Below are positions 56,100 to 64,000 of a stretch of DNA of 64,000 bases, piece after piece. Source of the stretch: CAYFFV01 sp964342695. GTDB lineage: Bacteria > Acidobacteriota > Vicinamibacteria > Vicinamibacterales > UBA8438. Under the pieces are notes generated by a model that did not search any database, was not told the origin of the DNA, and saw only the letters and a list, made by a program, of their open reading frames with translations. The position numbers were made by a program, and so were the translations under genes. The stretch spans positions 28,819-92,818 of the forward strand of contig CAYFFV010000009.1 of the NCBI GenBank assembly GCA_964342695.1, written 5' to 3'. Each line of letters begins with the position of its first letter. The first letter of the stretch is position 1.

Positions 56100-57788
56100 A
56101 TGCATTTTATAGATTGGGCCATCGTCATTGGATATTTAGGTTGGATCTTATATGACGGCATAAAACGTACGAAGGGCAGCAAAGGAGTCGAGGGATATTT
56201 TTTGGCTTCTCGTTCATTGCCTTGGTGGGCGGTCGGTTTGTCCGTGATGGCTACTCAGATGAGCGCGATCACTCTTGTTGGCACAACCGGGCAAGGCTAC
56301 AGCGATGGACTGAGATTCGTACAGTTTTATTTTGGATTACCAGTCGCCATGGTTATTTTATCAGTCACACTGGTTCCCTTTTTTCATCGAGCGCGCGTGT
56401 TTACTGCCTATGAGTATCTAGAGCAAAGATTCGATGTGAAGACTCGCGCGATGGCAAGCGGTCTGTTTCTTTTGTCGCGAGGTCTGAGTGCAGGAGTGAT
56501 CATTGCTGCTCCCGCTGTGATTCTCTCTATTGTTTTAGATTTGAATCTGGTAATGACAATCCTGCTTATTGGCATTCCGACTACGGCATATACGATGTTT
56601 GGTGGTGTGCAAGCCGTCACTTGGGCGGACGTGAAGCAAATGGTTGTAATTTTTTTGGGAATGGGAGGGGCGATAATCGTACTAATGTTTGGATTACCAG
56701 AAAACGTTGGTCTTGAACCAGCGCTTCATGTCGCTGGGGCGACCGGCAGACTAGAGTCGATTGATTTTTCTTTCAACCCTAATGAAACTTACACGTTTTG
56801 GTCTGGGCTTATTGGGGGTTTATTTCTCATGCTCGGTTACTTTGGGTGTGATCAAAGTCAGGTCCAGCGATACCTCACGGCTAATTCCATTGATGCGGGC
56901 AGGCGATCCTTGCTGATGAGTGGTTTTGCAAAAATCCCACTTCAATTGTTAATTCTTCTGACCGGAATATTAGTGTTTATCTTTTATTTGTTTAATCAAC
57001 CTCCTATGTTTTTTAACCCGGGCGACGATCAAAAGGTCCGTGTTTCCCGGACAGCGGAATATAACGAGTTGAACTCAGAATTTGAGGAAGCGTTTTCTGC
57101 GCGGCGTAGTGCAGCCGTAGAACTGGTTTCTGCTCGAAGCGCCCACAGTGACATCGAAGTGGACAAGGCGACAAAGGTGTTTCTTGAGAGAGATGTGGCC
57201 ATCCAGAAGATTCGTACCCGCGCTTTCAATTTGAGTAGAGAGGTGAGCGGGGGGGATAGTTCCACGGACGTAAACTACATATTTCCGACATTCGTTCTAA
57301 ATCAGCTGCCAGTGGGTTTGGTCGGATTAATGATTGCCGCAATCTTTGCCGCTGCGATGTCAAGCATTGCTGCGGAACTTAATTCATTATCGACATCGAC
57401 CGTTATTGATTTTTATCGGAGGCACTATAGGAAGAAGGCCTCCGAAAACCATTATTTATTTGTTTCAAAAATTGTGACTGGGTTTTGGGGAGTGTTTGCA
57501 TCCGTGACTGCATTGTACGCTGTGAATTTAGGGTCTTTAATTGAAGTTGTAAATCGTTTTGGTTCATTCTTTTACGGGTCGTTATTGGGTGTTTTTATCC
57601 TTGCTGTCGGGGTCCCGCAAGCGACCTCGAAAGGTGCTTTTTGGGGCTTAATTGGAGGAATGATGACTGTAATCGTTGTGGCTGTCATGACCCCTATCTC
57701 ATTCCTTTGGTTAAATTTAATTGGCGCATCGGCGGTTTTCTTTCTCGGGATAATAATAAGCAGGTCAAATCGTGCTGTATTAACATGA
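56100..57788 (+). CDS. Sodium/solute symporter (SSS family)
   Basis: A 562-residue transporter with about 13 membrane helices and SSS motifs [36 protein letters not shown] and [21 protein letters not shown] hydrophilic, helical insertion (about 308-392) breaks the helix pattern. The substrate could be a sugar, an organic acid or an amino acid; it cannot be deduced here. Confidence 0.88.
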   Translation: MHFIDWAIVIGYLGWILYDGIKRTKGSKGVEGYFLASRSLPWWAVGLSVMATQMSAITLVGTTGQGYSDGLRFVQFYFGLPVAMVILSVTLVPFFHRARVFTAYEYLEQRFDVKTRAMASGLFLLSRGLSAGVIIAAPAVILSIVLDLNLVMTILLIGIPTTAYTMFGGVQAVTWADVKQMVVIFLGMGGAIIVLMFGLPENVGLEPALHVAGATGRLESIDFSFNPNETYTFWSGLIGGLFLMLGYFGCDQSQVQRYLTANSIDAGRRSLLMSGFAKIPLQLLILLTGILVFIFYLFNQPPMFFNPGDDQKVRVSRTAEYNELNSEFEEAFSARRSAAVELVSARSAHSDIEVDKATKVFLERDVAIQKIRTRAFNLSREVSGGDSSTDVNYIFPTFVLNQLPVGLVGLMIAAIFAAAMSSIAAELNSLSTSTVIDFYRRHYRKKASENHYLFVSKIVTGFWGVFASVTALYAVNLGSLIEVVNRFGSFFYGSLLGVFILAVGVPQATSKGAFWGLIGGMMTVIVVAVMTPISFLWLNLIGASAVFFLGIIISRSNRAVLT

Positions 57789-57895
57789 AATTTCCTTATT
57801 TTTTACTTTTTAAACACCTGCTTTAATTGTAATTTTTAAAATGCTGTAGACTTAAAGATAAACACGACTGATTAGGTCGGAGATGGGATGATTTT

Positions 57896-59338
57896 GTGAG
57901 TACTTCTACAGACACAATAGAACAACTAGCGAACCGAGATTACAAGTATGGGTTTGTCACGGAAATCGAGGAGGACAAAATTCCTCCCGGTCTTAACGAG
58001 GATGTCGTCCGACTTATTTCGGCCAAGAAAAAAGAGCCAAAATGGCTTACGGAGTGGCGTTTAAAGGCATTTCGTTTCTGGAAGACTATGGATCCTCCTG
58101 CGTGGCATAACGTTTCATTTGAGTCTGTGAACTATCAGGACATCATTTATTATTCTGCGCCAAAGCAAAAGCCAAAATTAAATAGCCTTGATGACGTAGA
58201 TCCTGAAATTAAAGCGACTTTTGACAAGTTGGGAATTCCTCTTGAAGAACAAAAACTGATGTCTGGTGTTGCGGTAGACGCAGTTTTTGATAGTGTCTCG
58301 GTCGGGACTACTTTCAAAGATAAATTAGCGGAACTAGGTATTATCTTTTGTTCTTTTTCTGAGGCTGTCCAAGATCATCCTGACCTTGTGCGACAGTATC
58401 TGGGCACAGTGGTTCCGGCGTCAGATAATTTTTATGCTGCACTTAATTCGGCTGTCTTTAGTGATGGATCTTTTGCCTATATCCCTAAAGGCGTGCGGTG
58501 CCCAATGGAGTTGTCGACATATTTCCGAATAAATGCTGCGCAGACGGGGCAGTTCGAGCGAACTTTGTTAGTGGCGGATGAAGGAGCTTCTGTTAGTTAT
58601 TTGGAGGGTTGCACTGCTCCTCAGAGAGACGAAAATCAACTTCATGCGGCGGTTGTCGAGCTTGTCGCTCTTGATGACGCGACGATCAAATATTCCACAG
58701 TTCAAAACTGGTATCCGGGAGATAAAGATGGAAAAGGTGGAATCTATAACTTTGTGACAAAAAGAGGTAAAGCTTTCACAAACTCAAAAATAACGTGGAC
58801 CCAAGTAGAAACCGGGTCTGCTGTGACTTGGAAGTATCCGAGTTGCATTTTGCAGGGCGATAATTCTGTCGGGGAATTCTATTCTGTTGCCGTTACAAAC
58901 AATTTTCAACAAGCTGATACTGGAACCAAGATGATTCATCTTGGCAAGAACACAAGAAGCACGATTGTTTCAAAGGGGATATCAGCTGGGCAAGGGCAGA
59001 ACACCTATCGAGGACTTGTACGAATAGGGAAGAAAGCGACAGAGGCCCGTAATTTTTCACAATGTGATTCTTTATTAATTGGCGATCGCTGCGGGGCGCA
59101 TACCTTTCCATATCTTGAGGTAAGGAATACTTCTTCTAGAGTAGAGCATGAAGCCTCAACGGCAAAAATTGATGAAGATCAAATTTTTTATTGTCGTCAA
59201 CGCGGGCTCTCTACGGAGGATGCTGTCAATATGATCGTCAATGGTTTTTGTAAAGAAGTGTTTCGTGAGTTGCCGATGGAATTCGCGGTAGAGGCTCAAA
59301 AGCTTTTAGGAGTGAGTCTTGAAGGGAGCGTCGGTTAA
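57896..59338 (+). CDS. sufB: Fe-S cluster assembly protein SufB
   Basis: A 480-residue SufB with the expected segments [36 protein letters not shown] and [20 protein letters not shown]. It is the scaffold of the SufBC2D complex on which the cluster forms. It begins with GTG. The operon continues with sufC, sufD, sufS, sufU and sufT; no Rrf2/IscR/SufR-type regulator is adjacent. Confidence 0.95.
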   Translation: MSTSTDTIEQLANRDYKYGFVTEIEEDKIPPGLNEDVVRLISAKKKEPKWLTEWRLKAFRFWKTMDPPAWHNVSFESVNYQDIIYYSAPKQKPKLNSLDDVDPEIKATFDKLGIPLEEQKLMSGVAVDAVFDSVSVGTTFKDKLAELGIIFCSFSEAVQDHPDLVRQYLGTVVPASDNFYAALNSAVFSDGSFAYIPKGVRCPMELSTYFRINAAQTGQFERTLLVADEGASVSYLEGCTAPQRDENQLHAAVVELVALDDATIKYSTVQNWYPGDKDGKGGIYNFVTKRGKAFTNSKITWTQVETGSAVTWKYPSCILQGDNSVGEFYSVAVTNNFQQADTGTKMIHLGKNTRSTIVSKGISAGQGQNTYRGLVRIGKKATEARNFSQCDSLLIGDRCGAHTFPYLEVRNTSSRVEHEASTAKIDEDQIFYCRQRGLSTEDAVNMIVNGFCKEVFRELPMEFAVEAQKLLGVSLEGSVG

Positions 59339-59466
59339 CTTGTGGGGGAAAAGAGAACTTAATAACTTAGGATGAACTTGTTCCCGGTAATTCTTTTTTT
59401 GAGAACCATTTCGCGGTTGTGTCTTGAACCTAATGTCTGTGTTTCTGTAAGTTGGGAAAAATAAAA

Positions 59467-60228
59467 ATGCTTGAGGTAAACGATCTTCATGCCCGTGTTG
59501 AAGAACGGGAAATTTTAAAAGGACTTAATATGAAGGTGAAGCCTGGAGAGGTTCACGCGATCATGGGTCCTAATGGATCAGGGAAGAGCACCTTAGCTGG
59601 TGTTTTAGCTGGTAGGGATGATTATGAAGTTACTAGTGGCTCGGTGACTTTTAATGATGAGGATCTTCTTTCAATGGAACCAGAGGATCGAGCGAGACAG
59701 GGAATATTCCTTGCGTTTCAGTATCCTGTCGAAATTCCTGGTGTCAATAATGCCTATTTACTGAAGGCAGCACTAAATGAAGTTCGAAAGCATCGAGGTG
59801 ACACGGAATTAGATGCAATAGATTTCATGGCGTTTGTCAAGGATCGGATGGAGTTACTGGAGATGGATGACCGCTTGCTTAACCGTCCAGTGAATGAAGG
59901 TTTTTCTGGTGGAGAAAAGAAACGGAATGAAATTTTTCAGATGTCTGTGCTCGAGCCAAAACTTGCGATTATGGATGAAACGGATTCTGGGCTTGATATA
60001 GATGCACTGAAAATAGTTTCTCAAGGAGTTAATTCGCTGCGCACAGAAGATCGTTCTTTTGTGCTGGTGACACATTATCAACGATTGCTGAACTATATTT
60101 TGCCAGACTTTGTGCACGTACTTTCAGGGGGGCGAATTGTCCGTTCTGGTGGAAAGGAACTTGCGCTGGAATTGGAAGAAAAAGGTTACAGCTGGATCGA
60201 TTCCTTAGATGCTCATCCAGGCACGTAA
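59467..60228 (+). CDS. sufC: Fe-S cluster assembly ATPase SufC
   Basis: A 253-residue ABC-type ATPase with Walker A GPNGSGKST, the SufC signature FSGGEKKRNEIFQM and Walker B LAIMDETDSGLDID. It drives the SufBCD scaffold. ATG 59467 is chosen over an upstream TTG at 59452 because homologues start at MLEVNDLHA. Confidence 0.95.
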   Translation: MLEVNDLHARVEEREILKGLNMKVKPGEVHAIMGPNGSGKSTLAGVLAGRDDYEVTSGSVTFNDEDLLSMEPEDRARQGIFLAFQYPVEIPGVNNAYLLKAALNEVRKHRGDTELDAIDFMAFVKDRMELLEMDDRLLNRPVNEGFSGGEKKRNEIFQMSVLEPKLAIMDETDSGLDIDALKIVSQGVNSLRTEDRSFVLVTHYQRLLNYILPDFVHVLSGGRIVRSGGKELALELEEKGYSWIDSLDAHPGT

Positions 60229-60240
60229 CGGAGGGTATTT

Positions 60241-61557
60241 ATGAGTCAAAGTGCAGTCCAGAATACCTACCTCGAAGTGTTTGAAAGTATCACGGCACAT
60301 TCGTCATCTGTGGTGAATAAGCTAAGACGCGAAGGCGTAGAGAGTTTTGCATCACTTGGGTTTCCGACAACAGATCTTGAACGCTGGAGATTTACAAACG
60401 TATCACCTATAGCAAAGAAACAATTCACTTGTAGTAAGCGAGTTGACATAGAAGCTTCTCTATTGCCTTCCTTAAAACTTCAGGAAATAGATGGTCCACA
60501 GCTAGTTTTTGTGAATGGGTGGTTCTCAGAAGAGCTCTCAAACACGACCGGATTGCCAGCCGGAGTAGAAATTGAGAATTTAGAGAAAGTTTTCGATAAT
60601 AAACCTGAATCAATCAAACCGCATCTTGGAAAGCTTGTTGGCCCAGATGTGTCCGCGTTTACTGCTCTTAATACGGCCTTAATTCAAGATGGTGCGGTAA
60701 TCCGCATAGCGGAGAATGTAGTTTTTGAGACACCGATGCAGCTTTTGTTTATTGCTTCTGCGGATGATTTTCAGATGAGCCAGCCGAGGATCTTGGTGAT
60801 TGCAGGTGAAAATAGCCAGATTAAGATCATCGAAAACTACGCAAGTCTTACGGACACGCGATATTTAACGAACACCGTTACAGAAATTTCTGTGGCAAAC
60901 AATGCGATGGTTGATCATTATAAATTGATTCGTGAGAGTGCCGATGCGTATCACATAGGCAATATGCACATAGAACTGGGGCGAAGCGCCAGCTTTTCGT
61001 CGCATTCAATGACTCTTGGTGGTGCAATCGTTAGCAATGACGTAAACGCCAATTTAAGCGGACCAGGGGGCGAGTGCACGCTTAACGGATTATATTTAGT
61101 GGATCATCAGCGATTGGTAGATAACCACACCACGATTCGGCACGCTTCCCCGCACTGTACAAGTCACGAGTTATATAAAGGTATCTTGGCTGATCAGGCC
61201 AGAGCCGTTTTCAACGGCAAGATTATGGTAGCGCTTGATGCTCAAAAAACGGATGCAAAACAGACGAACAAAGCGCTCTTGCTGTCTGAAGATGCACAGA
61301 TTAATACAAAACCAGAACTTGAAATATTTGCTGATGACGTCAAGTGCACTCATGGTGCCACCGTCGGTCAGTTAGATGACGAAGCGCTGTTCTATTTAAG
61401 ATCTAGAGGTTTAAGTAAGGAACAATCTCGAAATTTACTAATTCATGCCTTTGCTAGTGATTTGCTCAACAGAATTCGGGTGGAACCTATTCGGATGCAG
61501 CTCGATTCGTTGCTTTTACAACAATTCCCCGGCAGTAGTGGCGGGTTTCTTTCATGA
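60241..61557 (+). CDS. sufD: Fe-S cluster assembly protein SufD
   Basis: A 438-residue SufD paralogue of SufB. It has LERWRFTNVSPIAKK at the N-terminus and SPHCTSHELYKGILADQARA and FADDVKCTHGATVGQLDDEA near the C-terminus. It overlaps sufS by 4 nt. Confidence 0.95.
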   Translation: MSQSAVQNTYLEVFESITAHSSSVVNKLRREGVESFASLGFPTTDLERWRFTNVSPIAKKQFTCSKRVDIEASLLPSLKLQEIDGPQLVFVNGWFSEELSNTTGLPAGVEIENLEKVFDNKPESIKPHLGKLVGPDVSAFTALNTALIQDGAVIRIAENVVFETPMQLLFIASADDFQMSQPRILVIAGENSQIKIIENYASLTDTRYLTNTVTEISVANNAMVDHYKLIRESADAYHIGNMHIELGRSASFSSHSMTLGGAIVSNDVNANLSGPGGECTLNGLYLVDHQRLVDNHTTIRHASPHCTSHELYKGILADQARAVFNGKIMVALDAQKTDAKQTNKALLLSEDAQINTKPELEIFADDVKCTHGATVGQLDDEALFYLRSRGLSKEQSRNLLIHAFASDLLNRIRVEPIRMQLDSLLLQQFPGSSGGFLS

Positions 61558-62795
61558 CTAGTGCTGAGGAATATTCGTTGTTGTCTGGGATCTGCCGTGG
61601 TGATTTTCCGATTCTTCAGAGAATGGTACATGGCAAGCCACTTATATATCTTGACAATGCAGCAACGACTCAGAAGCCAGGGGCGGTTCTTGATGTGTTA
61701 AACAATTACTACACAGACAAGAATGCAAACATTCACCGAGGTGTTCATGTGCTCAGTGAGGAAGCCACGAATGCCTACAACGATGCGCGTCACGAAATCC
61801 AGACATTTTTGAATGCACGGTCTGACAGTGAAATTATTTTCACACGCAATTCCACCGAAAGTATTAATTTAGTCGCGAACAGTTTCGGGCGGAACAATAT
61901 TCAAGCTGGCGATGAAATTTTGATCACTCATATGGAACATCATTCAAATATTGTTCCGTGGCAAATATTGAGTGAACAGGTAAATGCAAAATTAAAGATT
62001 GCTCCCATTGATGATCGTGGTCAATTGATAATGGATGAGTTTGAGGCTCTTCTTACACCTCGAACGAAACTGGTTTCGGTTGTGCACTTGTCGAATTCCT
62101 TAGGCACCATCAACCCGGTTAAGGAAATAGTGGATTTGGCGCATGACCATGGCGTACCAGTGCTACTTGACGGATCGCAGGCGGTTTATCACATGTCAGT
62201 CGATGTTCAGAGTCTTGACTGCGATTTCTATGTCTGCACGGGACATAAATTGTACGGGCCAACTGGTGTTGGGGTGCTTTACGGAAAAGAAACTATTCTG
62301 GAGTCTATGCCTCCGTATCAAGGTGGGGGGGACATGATTCGGTCAGTAAGTTTCGAGAAGACTACATATGCCGACATTCCTCAAAAATTTGAGGCGGGGA
62401 CTCCGAACATTGCTGGTGTCGTGGGTCTTGGTGCGGCAGTGAAATATTTGAGAAACATTGGATTTAGTCGTATTGCGCCCCATGAATCGGATTTGCTCGC
62501 CTATGGAACCGAGGCGTTATTGTCAGTGTCTGGGTTACGTCTCATTGGAACGGCTGATAAGAAGGCAAGTATCTTATCGTTCGTGATGTCTGGAGCGCAT
62601 CCACATGATATTGGCACCATCGTGGATAGGGAAGGCGTTGCGATTCGCACAGGACATCACTGCACACAACCAATTATGGATCGATTTGGAATCCCGGCGA
62701 CCGCTCGGGCTTCCTTTGCGATGTACAACACGAAACAGGATATTGATGCTTTAGTACAAGCACTTGAACGTGTACGTGAGGTATTTCCATCATGA
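61554..62795 (+). CDS. sufS: Cysteine desulfurase SufS
   Basis: A 413-residue PLP enzyme that releases sulfur from cysteine for cluster assembly. The PLP lysine is in VCTGHKLYGPTGVGVLYG (near residue 231) and the persulfide cysteine in RTGHHCTQP (near 370). It overlaps sufU by 4 nt, and SufU is its sulfur acceptor in such systems. Confidence 0.95.
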   Translation: MTSAEEYSLLSGICRGDFPILQRMVHGKPLIYLDNAATTQKPGAVLDVLNNYYTDKNANIHRGVHVLSEEATNAYNDARHEIQTFLNARSDSEIIFTRNSTESINLVANSFGRNNIQAGDEILITHMEHHSNIVPWQILSEQVNAKLKIAPIDDRGQLIMDEFEALLTPRTKLVSVVHLSNSLGTINPVKEIVDLAHDHGVPVLLDGSQAVYHMSVDVQSLDCDFYVCTGHKLYGPTGVGVLYGKETILESMPPYQGGGDMIRSVSFEKTTYADIPQKFEAGTPNIAGVVGLGAAVKYLRNIGFSRIAPHESDLLAYGTEALLSVSGLRLIGTADKKASILSFVMSGAHPHDIGTIVDREGVAIRTGHHCTQPIMDRFGIPATARASFAMYNTKQDIDALVQALERVREVFPS

Positions 62796-63241
62796 CGGGG
62801 CTACGCGAACTCTACCAAGAAGTGATTCTTGATCATAATAAGCATCCGCGCAATTATGGTGAGACCGACGGAGCCGACTACAAAGCCGATGGGTATAACC
62901 CTCTGTGTGGGGATCGACTAGTGGTGTATCTGAAGGTACACGAAGGTAAGATTACAGAGGTGACTTTTGTCGGTTCAGGATGTGCGATCTCGAAAGCTTC
63001 GGCTTCGCTTATGACCGACGCTGTAAAGGGACTGTCGTTGACAGCAGCTAAGGAATTATTTGATCAGTTTCACACCATGATTACTGATAAGGTCGAAAAG
63101 GATTTTCCTGAGGAGCTCGGTAAGTTGGCGGTGTTAGCTGGCGTTCGTGACTACCCGACAAGGATAAAATGTGCAAGTTTGGCGTGGCATACATTGCGAT
63201 CTGCGCTTGACAACAATAAAGGATCCGTTTCGACGGAGTGA
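62792..63241 (+). CDS. sufU: SufU-type sulfur-transfer protein
   Basis: A 149-residue protein. Zinc-site residues Cys39 (NPLCGD), Asp41, Cys64 (GSGCAISKAS) and Cys127 (IKCASLAWHTL) match SufU, and the segment between Cys64 and Cys127 is longer than in IscU. It accepts persulfide from SufS. Confidence 0.93.
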   Translation: MTGLRELYQEVILDHNKHPRNYGETDGADYKADGYNPLCGDRLVVYLKVHEGKITEVTFVGSGCAISKASASLMTDAVKGLSLTAAKELFDQFHTMITDKVEKDFPEELGKLAVLAGVRDYPTRIKCASLAWHTLRSALDNNKGSVSTE

Positions 63242-63252
63242 AGAGAAGATTT

Positions 63253-63735
63253 ATGGGTATATTTAATTTAAACAACGTTCCGCCCCCGAACGATCGAGAG
63301 TCCAGTGATTCGAATAATAGTTCTGATCAGAGTGCGAGTTTAGATACGAGTGCGCTCACAGAGCCCCCTCCAAAAACTGATGTGAAGGAAGTAGTTTCAC
63401 CTACAGTTGAAAAAGATCCAGTTAAGACTTTGGAGTTCACTCCACAAATCGTTGATCAATTATCTACAGTGTTTGATCCGGAAATACCTGTAAATATTTA
63501 TGAATTAGGCCTTATATACGACATCATTGTTGATTCCAATTCTGTTGCGATGGTTCAGATGACTCTTACAGCTCCTAATTGTCCGGCAGCAGTAACTTTA
63601 CCCGCGGAAGTTCAGGGAAAGGTGAAAGCTATCGAAGGGATCACTAATGCCCATGTAGATTTAGTCTGGGAGCCTCCGTGGTCCAAGGACCGTATGACTG
63701 AGGCGGCTAGATTACAACTGGGAATTTTTGACTAA
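63253..63735 (+). CDS. sufT: SufT (DUF59/MIP18 family) protein
   Basis: A 160-residue protein. The first 60 residues are polar and disordered. The MIP18 domain follows: VFDPEIPVNIYELGLIYDI and LTAPNCPAAVTLPAEV with its conserved cysteine, ending DLVWEPPWSKDRMTEAARLQ. It helps mature Fe-S proteins. The frame opens at GTG 63238, but ATG 63253 is preferred. Confidence 0.88.
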   Translation: MGIFNLNNVPPPNDRESSDSNNSSDQSASLDTSALTEPPPKTDVKEVVSPTVEKDPVKTLEFTPQIVDQLSTVFDPEIPVNIYELGLIYDIIVDSNSVAMVQMTLTAPNCPAAVTLPAEVQGKVKAIEGITNAHVDLVWEPPWSKDRMTEAARLQLGIFD

Positions 63736-63780
63736 CATTCGGTGGGAGCTCGCGTAAAGATATGATGGCTATTTGGGCGC

Positions 63781-64000
63781 CTATCGAAGTGGATTTACCG
63801 AAATGTTACGGAGTTCAACCGAGGATATTAGTCGCATCTTCTCATCTACATATGAGGGGGACAACATTTCCACGGGAACCCGCCCTCCATCGATTCCATA
63901 GTTTTCTTGATTTGAAAACAAGATATTTCCTGCTCGAATAAATCCAATGGCCTTTCTATAGCGTAAACCGCCATTAAAATCGTAGCCGAATTGCTCGATG
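63781..64000 (-). CDS. C-terminal end of an unidentified gene (cut by window edge)
   Basis: The minus strand is open from the window edge to a TAG at 63783-63781, giving 72 residues such as GIDGGRVPVEMLSPSYVDEK. The residue mix looks coding. I do not recognise the family. It converges on the suf operon. Confidence 0.6.
   Translation of the reverse strand, partial: IEQFGYDFNGGLRYRKAIGFIRAGNILFSNQENYGIDGGRVPVEMLSPSYVDEKMRLISSVELRNISVNPLR

Overview
The window is a 64 kb chromosomal segment from a diderm (Gram-negative-type), aerobic bacterium. It encodes a YidC with a large periplasmic domain, a SurA-type chaperone, an outer-membrane barrel, an O-antigen-type exporter, lipoproteins and an aa3-type cytochrome oxidase. 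The mix (a PCYCGC-motif protein, a UPF0182 protein, a SUF operon with SufU and SufT, and a CoxA with an unusual K-channel segment) resembles Acidobacteriota, perhaps the Vicinamibacteria. That is a guess from gene content, since no rRNA is present. Base composition is moderate (mid-40s % GC by eye), genes are densely packed, and TTG/GTG starts are frequent. I saw no tRNA, rRNA, CRISPR array, insertion sequence or prophage.

Layout. 1-9225: the classic origin-proximal cluster rpmH(end)-rnpA-yidD-yidC-khpB-mnmE-mnmG-rsmG-parA-parB. An AT-rich 0.5 kb gap before parA holds two good parS sites and a well-formed sigma-70 promoter. 9396-14305: atpHAGDC, the F1 sector plus delta, without the membrane subunits a, c and b. 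14420-23655: a PP2C phosphatase, a Wzm/Wzt exporter pair, mfd, a SurA-like isomerase, dusB and an MTH1-like Nudix hydrolase. 23686-29232: a signalling island with an NtrC-type sigma-54 activator (minus strand), a BldC/MerR-like small DNA-binding protein, a stand-alone histidine-kinase DHp domain, a FliA/WhiG-type sigma factor behind a consensus sigma-54 promoter, a soluble hybrid histidine kinase, and a membrane-anchored PCYCGC protein. 29334-34922: fabZ, a membrane GAF sensor, dsbD, an aminotransferase and a double-ACT protein. 34953-38260: clpS-clpA-grpE. 38352-50934: mostly single metabolic and envelope genes (MBL hydrolase, amidohydrolase lipoprotein, UPF0182, GH99, barrel, 1-Cys peroxiredoxin, flavin reductase, zinc-ribbon protein, PDO-like double thioredoxin, FAD-linked oxidase, DsbA-like lipoprotein). 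50944-54928: a cox operon transcribed coxA-coxC-coxD-two small membrane proteins-coxB. 55122-57788: a VTT-family membrane protein and a sodium/solute symporter. 57896-63735: sufBCDSU plus sufT. 63781-64000: the C-terminal end of an unidentified minus-strand gene.

The most interesting part is the signalling island at 23.7-29.2 kb. A consensus -24/-12 promoter lies 55 bp upstream of the sigma-factor start. Two inverted copies of a 17-bp element lie 126-177 bp upstream of that promoter, at enhancer distance. The island encodes an activator, a kinase and a kinase-like DHp stub, so it has the parts of a two-step sigma cascade (sigma-54 to a sigma-28-like factor), although no flagellar genes are in view. 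The second notable point is that CoxA has isoleucine where A-type oxidases carry the K-channel lysine.
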